A stretch of 64,000 bases of DNA from Myxococcus eversor (GCF_010894455.1 NZ_JAAIXY010000019.1:1-64000); one strand, 5' to 3'. Shown: positions 22,183 through 31,764, numbered from the stretch's first letter. Numbers and translations: made by a program. The notes: a model not told the origin generated them from the sequence alone.

Positions 22183-24033
22183 CTAGTCCTTCGTGCAGAC
22201 GACGTCGTCGACCTGGAGGTGGTCGCGGTCGGCTTCGCTGCGGCTCGGGTAGAAGAACAGGCGCCAGTCGCGCACGTTGCCGGTGAAGCGGAAGAACACC
22301 GGCTGCCACTCGGCGCTGTCGATGACGAGGAAGTCCGTCTGCGGACTCCAGCCGCCGCTCGAATAGCTCCGGTGGCGGAGAGTGCCGTGGCCGCGCACCC
22401 GGTACGAGCAGGACCAGGTGCCGCTCGGCACGTTGAACTTCTCCGTGGAGAAGCGCTCGGCGACCTCGATGGGGACGACGAACTGCATCGCCGCCGTGCC
22501 GCCGTGCACCGCGTTCGTGTAGCGCACCAGACGCGAGGCTTTGATTTCCGTGCCCGGGTCCGCGACGCCGTTGTCGATGCCGTACCAGTAGTCAGGGATG
22601 AGGTGGTTGCCCTGATAGGGAATGGAATAGATGTTCCAGGACTCGAAGCCACCGTTGCGGACGATGTTCGCGGGGTGGTCCGCGGCGACGCAGCGTTTGG
22701 TGGCCGGGTCGCAGGCGGGCAAGGCCCCGAGGCAGTCGAAGGTCGTGAAGCAGGCCCCGGCGGCCAGCTCGCACGCGCCCGTCGTGGGATTGCAGGTCGT
22801 CGCGGGGTTGCCGCACACGACACCGGCGCAAGGGTCACCCGGGATGCAGCGGTGCGTGGGGGTATTGCAGACCGGCGTCTGCGGAGTGCTCGCGCAATCG
22901 GCGTGACGGACGCAGCGCTCCTCGGCGACGACACACGTGTGGGCGTCATCGCAGGCCTCCCACTCGTTGCAGTCCCCGCCGATGTCGCAGCGACCGGAGA
23001 GCGGCTCGCAGGTCGCGGTGGCGTTCTCGCAACGCTCCCACGATTCGCAGCTGACCAGGTCACACGGCTCGGCGGCCCGCGCGCAGCGCACGTCGTCGAT
23101 GATGACGTGTTCCCCGCTCGTATTCCGCACGCTGAAGATGAGCTCGAACGTGTCGAAGACGTCGGCGGCCAGGTTGAAGTTGTACGCCACCTGGGTCCAC
23201 GCCGAGCCGCTGACCGAGGTGTAGGACGAGTACGACGAGTAGTCGTCGTCGAAGAAGGCATTCCGGACGTCGCCCGTGCCCCGCGCCTGGTAGGTGCAGG
23301 AGTAGCGACCGGCGGACATCGACTTCGCCAGTGTCGTGAACCGCCGGTGCGTGGCCGAGGCATTGGTCAGCCGGACCGCGTTCACGCCCTCGAAGGCGTT
23401 CGTCGTCACCTTCTGCACCGCGCCGGATTCGATGTTCGACTTGCTGCCGAACCACTGCGCCGGAAGCGCGGCGGGCCACTCCTCGAAGCCCCAGTTGTCG
23501 ATGACGCTCAAGACGGGAGGCTCACCCGCGTCTGGAGTCCCGCTGTCCGGAGTCTCAGAACCCGCGTCGGGCGTCTCCGCGCCCGCGTCCGTCGCTCCTC
23601 CGCCGGAGTCAGGAGTCTCGGAACCCGCGTCGGGCGTCTCCGCACCCGCGTCGGGCATCTCCTGGCCCGCATCCGGAGTCCCACCACCCGAGTCAGGCGT
23701 TTCCGCTCCCGCGTCGGGCGTACCGGTTCCCGAGTCCGGCGTCTCCTCACCTGCGTCGGGCGTACCGCCACCCGAGTCCGGCGTCTCCTCACCCGCATCG
23801 GGAGTTCCGCCTCCCGCATCCGGCGTCTCCTCGCCCGCGTCCGGAGTCCCACCACCCGAGTCCGGCGTCCCCTCACCCGAATCCGGAGTTCCGCCTCCCG
23901 CGTCCGGCGTCTGGCCTCCCGCGTCCGGCCGGGCGCCTCCCGCATCGGGAAGCACCACAGGGTCCGGATCGCCATCACCACAGGCGACCATCAACACAAC
24001 CAACACAGTCAGGCACCCTCGAAACAACGTCAC
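22183..24033 (-). CDS. Large lipoprotein with PDAG/PDSG linker, Cys-rich region and two CBM-like domains
   Basis: 616 aa. The signal peptide ends in the lipobox VMVAC (Cys about 18). A linker of about 150 residues of PDAG/PDSG units with GGxT spacers follows (about twenty units); such flexible linkers project domains from the myxobacterial surface. Then come a first domain of about 140 residues that starts with WGFEEWP and ends with IDDVRC, a Cys-rich region with paired Cys and dickkopf-like spacing (CDLVSCESWERC), and a second domain with the same layout (NGGFESWNIY, WQPVFFRF, VDDVVC). The two domains look like an internal duplication of a carbohydrate-binding-type fold. Function is unknown. 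Confidence 0.8.
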   Translation of the reverse strand: MTLFRGCLTVLVVLMVACGDGDPDPVVLPDAGGARPDAGGQTPDAGGGTPDSGEGTPDSGGGTPDAGEETPDAGGGTPDAGEETPDSGGGTPDAGEETPDSGTGTPDAGAETPDSGGGTPDAGQEMPDAGAETPDAGSETPDSGGGATDAGAETPDAGSETPDSGTPDAGEPPVLSVIDNWGFEEWPAALPAQWFGSKSNIESGAVQKVTTNAFEGVNAVRLTNASATHRRFTTLAKSMSAGRYSCTYQARGTGDVRNAFFDDDYSSYSSYTSVSGSAWTQVAYNFNLAADVFDTFELIFSVRNTSGEHVIIDDVRCARAAEPCDLVSCESWERCENATATCEPLSGRCDIGGDCNEWEACDDAHTCVVAEERCVRHADCASTPQTPVCNTPTHRCIPGDPCAGVVCGNPATTCNPTTGACELAAGACFTTFDCLGALPACDPATKRCVAADHPANIVRNGGFESWNIYSIPYQGNHLIPDYWYGIDNGVADPGTEIKASRLVRYTNAVHGGTAAMQFVVPIEVAERFSTEKFNVPSGTWSCSYRVRGHGTLRHRSYSSGGWSPQTDFLVIDSAEWQPVFFRFTGNVRDWRLFFYPSRSEADRDHLQVDDVVCTKD

Positions 24034-24554
24034 AGCGAGCCTCCGGCTTCAGCAATTTTCCTCTCGTACCACAATTTTCGAACGACCTGGGTAGAGCAAG
24101 GGTCACAAGGAGCGAAGCCGTGGCGGGTTCTCGATTCGGAAGAATTCGCGGAGACCGGCGGTGCCGCTGGCCAGGGTGTGGACGTGGCCGCCGACGTCCA
24201 CGGCGGGGACATCGCCAATCGCGCGCACCGAGGCTCCAATCATGGACAGACACTGCGCCCGGACTACGGGCATCCACGCATCAAGGACAATCGTGGCAGA
24301 CATTGGCACGCCTCCGCCTCTTCCGTGGATAAGGGGACCTCAGGCGATTTCCCTGCGACGGCCTCTGTGGATGACGTGAGGACACGGCCCACCTGGCTCC
24401 AACGCCCCATCTCCTGGGACTCGTCCTCGACGGAGCAAGCCCGGGCGCGTGTCAGGCGCGCTCGGGCACCTTGTTTCGGCGCCGCAATCGTTCGAGGACA
24501 GGGCCGTAGTCCCCCCGCGAGCCAGCCCCCCTCTGGCTCCAGGAGACTTCCCCC
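24034..24554. other. Intergenic region of 521 bp
   Basis: This lies between divergent genes: the lipoprotein (24033, minus) and the ADOP permease (24555, plus). A minus-strand reading frame of 68 codons (24103-24309) has good codon use but no recognisable motif or ribosome site, so I do not call it a gene. No clear operator or repeat is visible. The promoters of both genes must lie here. Confidence 0.5.
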
Positions 24555-27014
24555 GTGGACACCACTCTGAGCGGATTGCGTCAGGCCCTGCGCTCACTGC
24601 GCCGCAGCCCCGGCTTCACTCTCAGTTGCGTCCTGATGCTGGCGGCGGGCATCGGGGCGAGCACCGCGCTCTTCAGCGTGGTGGAGGGGGTGCTGCTGCG
24701 CCCCCTGCCCTATCCTCGCCCCGAGCGCCTCGTGCAGTTGTCGGAGCTGGCGGCCGACGGCCACGCGATGCGGTTCTCGGACCCCAACTTCGAGGACGTC
24801 CGGACCCAGAGTCACACCGTCACCGCCCTGGCCCAGGTGTCGGGAGCGGCGAGCGTCGCCGTCACCGGCACGGACGAGCCGACCTTCGCCACCATGGCGC
24901 TCGCCTCGCGCGACTTCTTCCGCGCCTTCGCGACTCAACCGGTGCAAGGCCGCCTGTTCGCCGAGGAAGAACAGCAGGCGGGCGGCCCCCCCGTGGTCGT
25001 CGTGAGCCAGACCTTCTGGAAGCGACACCTGGGCGCAAGGCCCCTGCCCATGTCGGACACCCTCACCTTCGAGGGGCGCGCCTACACCGTGGTGGGGGTG
25101 ATGCCCGAGTCCTTCGACTACCCGGTGGGCACACAGCTGTGGATTCCGCGTGAGTTGGAGGCCCTCCTGCCCAGCCGGACCGCGCACAACTGGTCGGTGG
25201 TGGGAAGGCTGGCGGACGGCGTCAACCCACAAGCCGCGCGAGCGGAGCTCACGGCCATCGCACGGGAGCTCAAGGCCCGGTACGGCCGGGACACCGGGAT
25301 GCAAGACATCGCCCTGGTGCCGTTGCATGAGAGCCTGGTGGGACATGCCCAGCGCACGCTCTATGTGCTGCTCGGCGCCGCGGCCGTCCTGCTGCTGGTG
25401 GCGGGAGCCAACGTCACCAACCTGCTGCTCGCCCGAGCCGCGACCCACCGGCGCGAGCTCGCTGTCCGCGTGGCCCTGGGCGCGGGGCCCGGCGCATTGG
25501 CGCGACGGTACCTCACCGAGTCACTGCTGCTGTCGCTGACGGGTGGCGCGCTGGGCACCCTGCTCGCCGACTGGAGCGTGCGCGCGCTGCTCGCGGCGGA
25601 ACCGGGCAACCTGCCGCGCGTGGGCGAGGTGTCGGTGAATGGCACGGCGCTCCTCTTCGCCCTCGGGCTCTCGCTGCTTCTCGCGCTGGGACTCGGGCTG
25701 GTGACGGCGCTGCGCGCGGCGCGCCAGAGCCCATGGGCCACGCTGGTGCAGGCGGGGCAGACGCAGGCCGGAGGAGGCGCGGCGGAGCGCACACGCCGGG
25801 CCCTGGTCGTCGGCCAGCTCGCGCTCGCGCTGGTGCTGCTGATGGGGGCGGCGCTGCTCGGGCGGAGCCTGATGCGCCTGCTCTCCCTGGACCCGGGCTA
25901 CCGCACCGAGAACGTCGCGGTGCTCAGCCTGGTGCTGCCCCCGGCCGAGGACGATGCGGGGTGGCAACACAACCTGCGACTCCAGGAGGACCTCCTCGCA
26001 CGGCTGGGCGCGCTGCCCGGTGTGCGCGCGGTGGGCGCCACGAGCAGCTTCCCGCTCGAGGGAAGTCCCGCGGGGGACGGCACCTTCCTCGTGCTCAACC
26101 GCCCCGACGAAGTCAGGAACTTCGATGACTTCGGACGGCTGGCGCACGAGCCCGAGCGCGCGGGCGCCGCCGAGTACCGCGTGGCCAGCGAGGGCTACTT
26201 CCACGCGCTCGACATTCCGCTCGTGCGCGGGCGCCTCTTCGACGCGCGCGACACCTCCGAGTCCCCCCACGTGGCCGTCATCAGCGAGTCGCTCGCGAAG
26301 GCCCGCTGGCCCCACGAGGACCCGCTGGGCAAGCTCATCCAGTTCGGCAACATGGACGGCGACCTGCGCCCCTTCACCATCGTCGGCGTGGTGGCCGACG
26401 TGCGCGAGCAGCAGTTGGATGAAGCACCGAAGCCCATGTTCTACGGCTGCTCCCGGCAGCGGCCACGGGCCTCCTCCCTCTTCCACATCGCCGTGTACGG
26501 CCCGGTGGGCTCGACGACCCTGGTCACCGAGGCGCGGCCGGTGCTTCGCGAACTCGCTCCCGAGCTCCCCTCGCGCCTTCGCACGGTGGAGAGCCTGCTC
26601 TCGGACTCCCTCGCGCCCAGGCGCTTCAGCCTCCTGTTGCTGGGGGCCTTCGGCGCGGTGGCGCTGCTGCTCTCCGTCGCGGGCCTCGCGGCCGTCGTGT
26701 CGTACGCGGTGGCGCAGCGCACCCAGGAGTTCGGCATCCGCTTCGCCCTGGGGGCGACGGCGGGGGACGTGCTGCGGCTGGTGCTCCGGCAGGCGGCGGT
26801 GCTCGCGGGGCTCGGCGTGGTGCTCGGCGTGCTGGGAGCCGTGGGACTCAGCCGGGTGCTCGCGGGCTTCGTCTACGGCGTGAGCACCACGGACCCGCTC
26901 GTCTTCGCCTCGGTGGCGCTCCTCCTGCTCGGCGTGGCGCTGCTCGCCAGTTGGCTGCCGGCCCGACGCGCCTCGCGGGTGGACCCGATGATGGCGCTGC
27001 GCTCGGAGGGCTGA
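24555..27014 (+). CDS. ABC transporter permease of the ADOP type (MacB-like, duplicated)
   Basis: 819 aa. The N-terminal signal anchor (LRRSPGFTLSCVLMLAAGIGA) starts the typical acidobacterial-type duplicated orphan permease. Two halves each have a periplasmic MacB-type domain (FTVVGVMPESFDYP; FTIVGVVADVREQQ) followed by a three-helix FtsX region (LLGAAAVLLLVAGANVTNLL; LLGAFGAVALLLSVAGLAAV). The half-repeat is clear. ADOP proteins lack an ATPase of their own and work with one in trans; none is next to this gene. They often sit near a PadR regulator, but here the PadR gene is 17 kb away. GTG start with AGGAG just before. Likely monocistronic. Confidence 0.85.
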   Translation: MDTTLSGLRQALRSLRRSPGFTLSCVLMLAAGIGASTALFSVVEGVLLRPLPYPRPERLVQLSELAADGHAMRFSDPNFEDVRTQSHTVTALAQVSGAASVAVTGTDEPTFATMALASRDFFRAFATQPVQGRLFAEEEQQAGGPPVVVVSQTFWKRHLGARPLPMSDTLTFEGRAYTVVGVMPESFDYPVGTQLWIPRELEALLPSRTAHNWSVVGRLADGVNPQAARAELTAIARELKARYGRDTGMQDIALVPLHESLVGHAQRTLYVLLGAAAVLLLVAGANVTNLLLARAATHRRELAVRVALGAGPGALARRYLTESLLLSLTGGALGTLLADWSVRALLAAEPGNLPRVGEVSVNGTALLFALGLSLLLALGLGLVTALRAARQSPWATLVQAGQTQAGGGAAERTRRALVVGQLALALVLLMGAALLGRSLMRLLSLDPGYRTENVAVLSLVLPPAEDDAGWQHNLRLQEDLLARLGALPGVRAVGATSSFPLEGSPAGDGTFLVLNRPDEVRNFDDFGRLAHEPERAGAAEYRVASEGYFHALDIPLVRGRLFDARDTSESPHVAVISESLAKARWPHEDPLGKLIQFGNMDGDLRPFTIVGVVADVREQQLDEAPKPMFYGCSRQRPRASSLFHIAVYGPVGSTTLVTEARPVLRELAPELPSRLRTVESLLSDSLAPRRFSLLLLGAFGAVALLLSVAGLAAVVSYAVAQRTQEFGIRFALGATAGDVLRLVLRQAAVLAGLGVVLGVLGAVGLSRVLAGFVYGVSTTDPLVFASVALLLLGVALLASWLPARRASRVDPMMALRSEG

Positions 27015-27043
27015 GCCGCGTCCAGGTGCCTCCCCCGACGACC

Positions 27044-27078
27044 GACGCCCGGGCCCCTCCTTCAGGGACCCGGGCGTC
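27044..27078. terminator. Hairpin terminator between convergent genes
   Basis: A perfect 10-bp stem (GACGCCCGGG / CCCGGGCGTC) with a 15-nt loop that can fold further (CCCTCC...GGGA) follows the ADOP gene and precedes the stop of the metzincin gene. Confidence 0.65.
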
Positions 27079-27111
27079 AGCGCCAGCACCTTCAACTCCG
27101 CTCCGACAGAC

Positions 27112-28521
27112 TCAATAACAGAGGTAGTTGTCGTTCCAGCCGTGAGCGGAGTCCGCGGGCTCGTTCCACGCGACGCAGGTCTTCCCGGAGATGGGGCCCG
27201 CGCTGGACCACTGGAAGTTGAGCAGACTGAGGTTGGGCACACAGACGTAGTTGTCGTTCCAGGTGTTGGGGTCGCCAGGCTCATTCACGGACGTGCACCG
27301 CATGCCGGCGATGGGCCCCCCGAAGCTGAACTGCACGTTTTCGTTCGTCTCGGAGCACAGGTAGTTGTCGCGCCAGGCAGCGGAATCGGACGGCTCGTCG
27401 ACGGAGATGCAGGTGGTGCCGGCAATCTTCCCCGAGGGGGAGAACGCGAACCGCTGCGTGTAGCACAGGTAGTTGTTGTTCCAGGAGTCGGGGTCCGCCG
27501 GCTCATTCCACTGCGCGCAGCGCATCAAGGGAACCGGAATCAACGACGACCAGACGAAGTTCAGCGGGCTGTGGTTGGGCACGCAGAGGTAGTTGTCATT
27601 CCAGCCGTTGGCGTCGAAGGGCTCGTTGATGAGCGTGCAGCGCTGGCCAGCGAGGGTGCCCGCATAGGACCAGCTCACTCCTTCGATACCCGCGGTGCAG
27701 AGGTAGTTGTCATGCCAGCCATGCGGGTCACCCGGCTCGTTGACCAGGGTGCACGAGGGGAACGTGTAACCCTGGTATTGGAACTCCACGGGCGTCACGC
27801 CATACACCTGGCGCAGGCCCTGGACGTCCAGGGCGCTCAAGGTCGGCCGGCCCCAGAGGGCGCAGTAGTTCATGGTCGAGCTGGGGTCATACCCGGTGAT
27901 GATCTGCCCATTCGGCTGCTGGACGATGGTGTTGTTGCAGTAGCCCGGCGTGTTGGGAAGATTGCCCGGATGGTCCTGCTCGTGCCAGAAGCCGAGGGCG
28001 TGGCCGAACTCGTGCAAGGATGTGCCGCGAATACAGTATTCGCGGTCATCGCCTGGATACGCCGCGTCATCCACGCCGTCGTTGCAGACGTGGCTCCAGG
28101 TGGCGAAGTTGAAGTTGAGCCACATGCTGGGGTTGTTGCCCGTGCGGCCGACGTAGGAGCGAGGGCCGCTCTCATCCACCTGGATGCGGATGGCCTGGGC
28201 GGGGGTACTCCCATCACAGGCGCCCCAGCCCGTGAAACGCACACTGCTGTTCGTGTCCCACTGGGCCTCGACAATCTGCCTCACCCACGTCTTCTCCGAG
28301 TTCCAGCCCGCGGTGGTCCAACAAACGGGTACATCGGTGAAGCCCGCGGCGCTCGTGGGCCAGTAGCCGGCGGGATAGCCGTAGAGCTCATCCTTCCGTG
28401 AATCCGAGACCACGACCTCCAGGTCCGGGATGGACCTGGCTGCGGGCTCGCAAGCCATGAGGAAAAGGGAGAGCACCCCAAGGACCTGGGTCAGCCCAAT
28501 GACACGCCTGTCGTTTTTCAT
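27112..28521 (-). CDS. Metzincin-type metalloprotease lipoprotein with six C-terminal repeats
   Basis: 469 aa. The start ATG 28521 follows GGGGGA; the signal peptide ends in LFLMAC. The protease region has the zinc motif HEFGHALGFWHEQDH (His170, His174, His180) and a Met-turn STMNY (Met217), as in astacin/pappalysin-type metzincins. The C-terminal half is six repeats of about 47 residues, each with a core of the form C-x3-NEPxDxxxWxDNYLC. The cores read CTLVNEPGDPHGWHDNYLC, CTLINEPFDANGWNDNYLC, CAQWNEPADPDSWNNNYLC and three more. The Cys pairs and repeated Trp/Asn suggest disulfide-linked sugar-binding units. Probably surface anchored. The repeat family is one I cannot name. Confidence 0.8.
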   Translation of the reverse strand: MKNDRRVIGLTQVLGVLSLFLMACEPAARSIPDLEVVVSDSRKDELYGYPAGYWPTSAAGFTDVPVCWTTAGWNSEKTWVRQIVEAQWDTNSSVRFTGWGACDGSTPAQAIRIQVDESGPRSYVGRTGNNPSMWLNFNFATWSHVCNDGVDDAAYPGDDREYCIRGTSLHEFGHALGFWHEQDHPGNLPNTPGYCNNTIVQQPNGQIITGYDPSSTMNYCALWGRPTLSALDVQGLRQVYGVTPVEFQYQGYTFPSCTLVNEPGDPHGWHDNYLCTAGIEGVSWSYAGTLAGQRCTLINEPFDANGWNDNYLCVPNHSPLNFVWSSLIPVPLMRCAQWNEPADPDSWNNNYLCYTQRFAFSPSGKIAGTTCISVDEPSDSAAWRDNYLCSETNENVQFSFGGPIAGMRCTSVNEPGDPNTWNDNYVCVPNLSLLNFQWSSAGPISGKTCVAWNEPADSAHGWNDNYLCY

Positions 28522-28808
28522 GAATCCCCCCGCGAGTGACTTCTTCACTGCGAGCCAATCTCTAACACAAGCAAGACACAAACCCAAGCAGGAGACCCAT
28601 CATCGCCCGGAGACGGAATTATCGAACGGCAACACCACTCCGTGCCACGCGAAAGACACACAGGCAATCCAGAGTTCAGCTCTCTCTCGGGATTCAAGAC
28701 GCGGTGCGCTCGGAATGAAGGCGAAGCGGGATTGCCTTGAATTGATGTCAACGCCTCGGGCTCCGTGCTGCGGGCTTCCCCCCCGCACCAGCGCTTCCGG
28801 CTTGACCA

Positions 28809-28828
28809 TTATTACCCCCGGGTAATAA
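28809..28828. promoter_or_regulatory. TrmB-type operator: perfect 9-2-9 palindrome
   Basis: TTATTACCC, then CC, then GGGTAATAA. It overlaps a candidate promoter (-35 TTGACC at 28802-28807, -10 TAATAA at 28823-28828, 15-bp spacer). The TrmB ATG is 10 bp downstream, so the site probably gives autorepression. Confidence 0.7.
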
Positions 28829-28837
28829 CAAGCTCCC

Positions 28838-29671
28838 ATGGACGCGGATGAAGGGCTCGTGGCCCTGGGGTTCACCGAAGTCGAGGCGCGGGTGTACTGC
28901 GAGCTGCTCAAGGGGGCGCCGGCCACCGGGTACCGGCTCGCGCAGGCGCTGGGGAAGGCGCCTCCGAGCATCTACCAGGCGCTCGCCTCGCTGGAGCACA
29001 AGGGGGCGGTGCTCGTCGAGGAGGGCGAGCCCCGCGCCTTCCGGCCCGTGCCTCCGGACGAGGTGGTGGCCGCGCTCCAGCGGGGCTTCGAGACGCGCAG
29101 CCGCGAGGCCGCGAACGCGCTGCGCAAGCTCCACGCGCCGGCGCAGGACGACCGCATCTACCATCTCAAGAGCACCGCGCAGGTGATGGAGCGCGCCCGG
29201 GTGATGATTGCCGGCGCCACCGAGCGGCTGCTCTTCGACCTCTTCCCTCCGCCCTTCGGTGCCCTCGCCCCCACGCTCACCGAGGCGAGCACCCGGGGCG
29301 TGGCCATCGCGGGGCTCGTCTACGACAAGACGCCCAAGGTGCCCTTCGACTGCGTGCGCTCGTCCGACGCGGACTTCGTGCGGGAGCGCTGGCCCGGCGC
29401 GCAGCTCACGCTCGTGGTCGATGCCCGCGAGTTCCTGGTGGCGCTGCTCACCCCGGATGGCACCGGCGTCAAGCAGGCCATCTGGAGCGACAGCACCTAT
29501 CTCTCCTGCCTGCAGCACAGTGGGCTGTCCGCGGAGGTCCGGCTGAGCGCGCCAACGCCCATGCGCGCGCGGCTGTCGCGGGCCTTCTCCCTCATCGGCT
29601 CGAGCCCGCCCGGGCTGCGCCAGCTCGTCGGACAGTCCCCTACCCCCTCCAAGCGTGGAGCCCTTCCATGA
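28838..29671 (+). CDS. TrmB family transcriptional regulator
   Basis: 277 aa. An N-terminal winged helix with LGFTEVEARVYCELLKG and YRLAQALGKAPPSIYQALASL, followed by a C-terminal effector domain (RIYHLKSTAQVMERARVMI, TLTEASTRGVAIAGLVYD), which has the phospholipase D-like layout of TrmB sensors. TrmB proteins control sugar or other metabolic genes. A palindromic operator sits directly before the ATG. Its stop overlaps the next ATG by ATGA, so it is translationally coupled to the aspartic protease gene. Confidence 0.85.
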   Translation: MDADEGLVALGFTEVEARVYCELLKGAPATGYRLAQALGKAPPSIYQALASLEHKGAVLVEEGEPRAFRPVPPDEVVAALQRGFETRSREAANALRKLHAPAQDDRIYHLKSTAQVMERARVMIAGATERLLFDLFPPPFGALAPTLTEASTRGVAIAGLVYDKTPKVPFDCVRSSDADFVRERWPGAQLTLVVDAREFLVALLTPDGTGVKQAIWSDSTYLSCLQHSGLSAEVRLSAPTPMRARLSRAFSLIGSSPPGLRQLVGQSPTPSKRGALP

Positions 29672-31497
29672 GAGTCCTCGTCACAGTCCTGATGGCCCTG
29701 GCCCTCCTGCTCGTCCCCGCCGCATCCAAGGCGGACGCACTGGACTCGCTCCTCGCCCGGCACCTCGCCTGGCGCGGAGGGGACGCGTTCACCCGCCTGG
29801 AAAGCATCCACGTCAAGGGGAAGACCTCGACGGGTGGCCTCCAGGGCTCGATGGAGTCCTGGAGCCATCGGGACGGACGGTTCCGCGGGGATGCGGACTA
29901 CGGCGTGGTGCGGGAATCGATGGCCATCACCTCCGAGGGCGGCTGGAAGCTGAACCCCAGCGGCCAGGTCGAAGACGCCTCGCCCACCGACGCGCGCGAT
30001 GCGCGGCACCGCGTGGCGCTCGACTTCGGAACGGCGCTGCGAGGCAGTGCCGGCGCGAAGCTCGTCCCACAACCCGACGCGCCAAGGGATGGACGCACCT
30101 GGAAGGTGGTGCGCGTCACCTTCGGCGACGAGGACCTCTATGACGTGTTCCTCGACGAGGCCAGCGGGGCCCTCCACGGCTTTCGCATCCGCGAGGACAA
30201 CGTCACCCGCTTCGTGCGGCTGGGAGACTGGCGTCAGGTGCAGGGCGTGCGCATGCCCTTCCTGGAGGAGGAGCTCACCGACAACCCGGACTCCGACGAG
30301 CGGACGGTGGTGGAGACGCTGGAGCTGAACGTGCCCCTCGCTCCCGCCGTCTTCGAACGGCCCGAGGACGTCCGCAAGGCGACCTTCGCGAAGGGCCGCC
30401 ATGGCACCGGCTTCATCCCCTTCGAGTTCTTCAACGAGAACCGCGTCTACATCCCGGCCCAGGTGAACGGCCGGGCGACGCAGGTGCTGCTCGACAGCGG
30501 CGCCGCGATGACGGTGGTCGACACGGCGTACGCGCGCGAGCTGGGGCTGAAGACGCAGGGACAAATCGCGGCGGTCGGCAGCGGCGGACAGGCGCCGGCC
30601 CAGTTCGCCGGCGGCGTGGACATCACCCTGGGCGAGCTGCGACTGACGGGGCTGACGGTCGCCGTCATCGACCTGGCCGAAGTCGCGAAACAGATAGGCC
30701 ATCCGCTGCCCGTCATCCTGGGCAAGGAAGCCTTCAACCAGCTCGTCGTGGACGTGGACTTCCCCCACCGGCGCATCGCCTTCCACGAGCCTTCCCACTT
30801 CAAGGCGCCCCCGCGCGCGGTGCGCGTCCCGCTCGTCGAATCCGCGGGCGGACAGCGCGAGGTCCCGGTCTCCATCGAGGGCCGACCCGCGGTTCCCATG
30901 CTGTTCGACGTGGGCAATGGCGGGGCGCTCTCGCTCTTCCCCGCGTACTGGCAGCAGGCGGGGTTGCTCGAAGGCCGGCGCGGGTCCAAGACGCTGTCAG
31001 GAGCCGTGGGCGGGCTGCGGGAGCGCGATGTGGCGACGCTCAAGTCCATCCAGTTCGCGGGCGTCACCCTGCGCGACGTGCCCACGGTGTTCGACGACGC
31101 GGGCAACAGCATCTCCACCTCGGACCGGCTCCTGGGCAACCTGGGGCTCGCCGTCCTCGGACGCTTCCGGATGATCACCGACTATACGACCGACACGCTG
31201 ATGCTCGTCCCCGACGCCCGCGCGCTGCGGCAGCCGTTCCGCAAGGACCGGTCCGGACTGATTGCCCTCCCCACGGAGGGACGGCTCGTGGTGAAGCTGG
31301 TGGCTCCCGGGAGCCCCGCCGCCGCCACGGGCTGGAAGGTGGATGAGGAGGTCATCGCCATCGATGGACAGCCCATCGGCCCGGACTACGCGAACACGGA
31401 GCTCGCGCGCTGGCGCTATCGGCCCTCGGGGCAGACGGTGGTGCTCACGCTGAAGGATGGAAGCAAGCGCCGGCTCACCCTGCGCGACTACTACTAG
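29668..31497 (+). CDS. Secreted retropepsin-like aspartic protease with PDZ domain
   Basis: 609 aa. A Sec signal peptide (MRVLVTVLMALALLLVPAASKADA) leads into an N-terminal domain of about 230 residues (LRxIR-type beta-rich, with GDWRQVQGVRMPFLEEE) found with bacterial aspartyl proteases. Two retropepsin-like domains follow: the first has the active-site loop LLDSGAAMTVVD (Asp276); the second has LFDVGNGGAL, in which the T of the usual DTG triad is replaced by V and a Gly insertion follows. Full activity of the second site is therefore doubtful. A PDZ domain ends the protein (VVKLVAPGSPAAATGWK, IDGQPIG). Translationally coupled to trmB. Confidence 0.85.
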   Translation: MRVLVTVLMALALLLVPAASKADALDSLLARHLAWRGGDAFTRLESIHVKGKTSTGGLQGSMESWSHRDGRFRGDADYGVVRESMAITSEGGWKLNPSGQVEDASPTDARDARHRVALDFGTALRGSAGAKLVPQPDAPRDGRTWKVVRVTFGDEDLYDVFLDEASGALHGFRIREDNVTRFVRLGDWRQVQGVRMPFLEEELTDNPDSDERTVVETLELNVPLAPAVFERPEDVRKATFAKGRHGTGFIPFEFFNENRVYIPAQVNGRATQVLLDSGAAMTVVDTAYARELGLKTQGQIAAVGSGGQAPAQFAGGVDITLGELRLTGLTVAVIDLAEVAKQIGHPLPVILGKEAFNQLVVDVDFPHRRIAFHEPSHFKAPPRAVRVPLVESAGGQREVPVSIEGRPAVPMLFDVGNGGALSLFPAYWQQAGLLEGRRGSKTLSGAVGGLRERDVATLKSIQFAGVTLRDVPTVFDDAGNSISTSDRLLGNLGLAVLGRFRMITDYTTDTLMLVPDARALRQPFRKDRSGLIALPTEGRLVVKLVAPGSPAAATGWKVDEEVIAIDGQPIGPDYANTELARWRYRPSGQTVVLTLKDGSKRRLTLRDYY

Positions 31498-31764
31498 GGA
31501 GGGTGAAAGTCAGGATTGCCGCCTGAGCGAACCCAGGCCGAGCGTGACCACTGTCAGCGAGGCCAACCGCGCGAATCTATTCATATCACCCCTTGGAGGT
31601 GGGAAGTCGCTCCCCATTTGGAGAGAACCAGACACTCCTCCTCGGACGGCCTGGACGACTCCCCTGGCCGGACAGCGGTCTGGTGAGGATTGACAGCCCA
31701 TTCAGCTCAAAACTAGCGTCAATCCGTCTCACCTCTCACGACAACACAGACCATTGAGGCTTGC

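Noticed and set aside
23520-23960. Regular short repeats that might suggest CRISPR or a minisatellite
   Set aside because: They are in frame and encode the PDAG/PDSG linker; unit length varies and there are no spacers.
24103-24309. 68-codon minus-strand frame in the 521-bp gap
   Set aside because: Codon use is acceptable but no ribosome site, motif or homologue could be recalled.
22219-24570. A 783-codon plus-strand frame opposite the PDAG lipoprotein
   Set aside because: Its Arg/Val-rich sequence is the complement of the lipoprotein linker and domains; no start signal or family.
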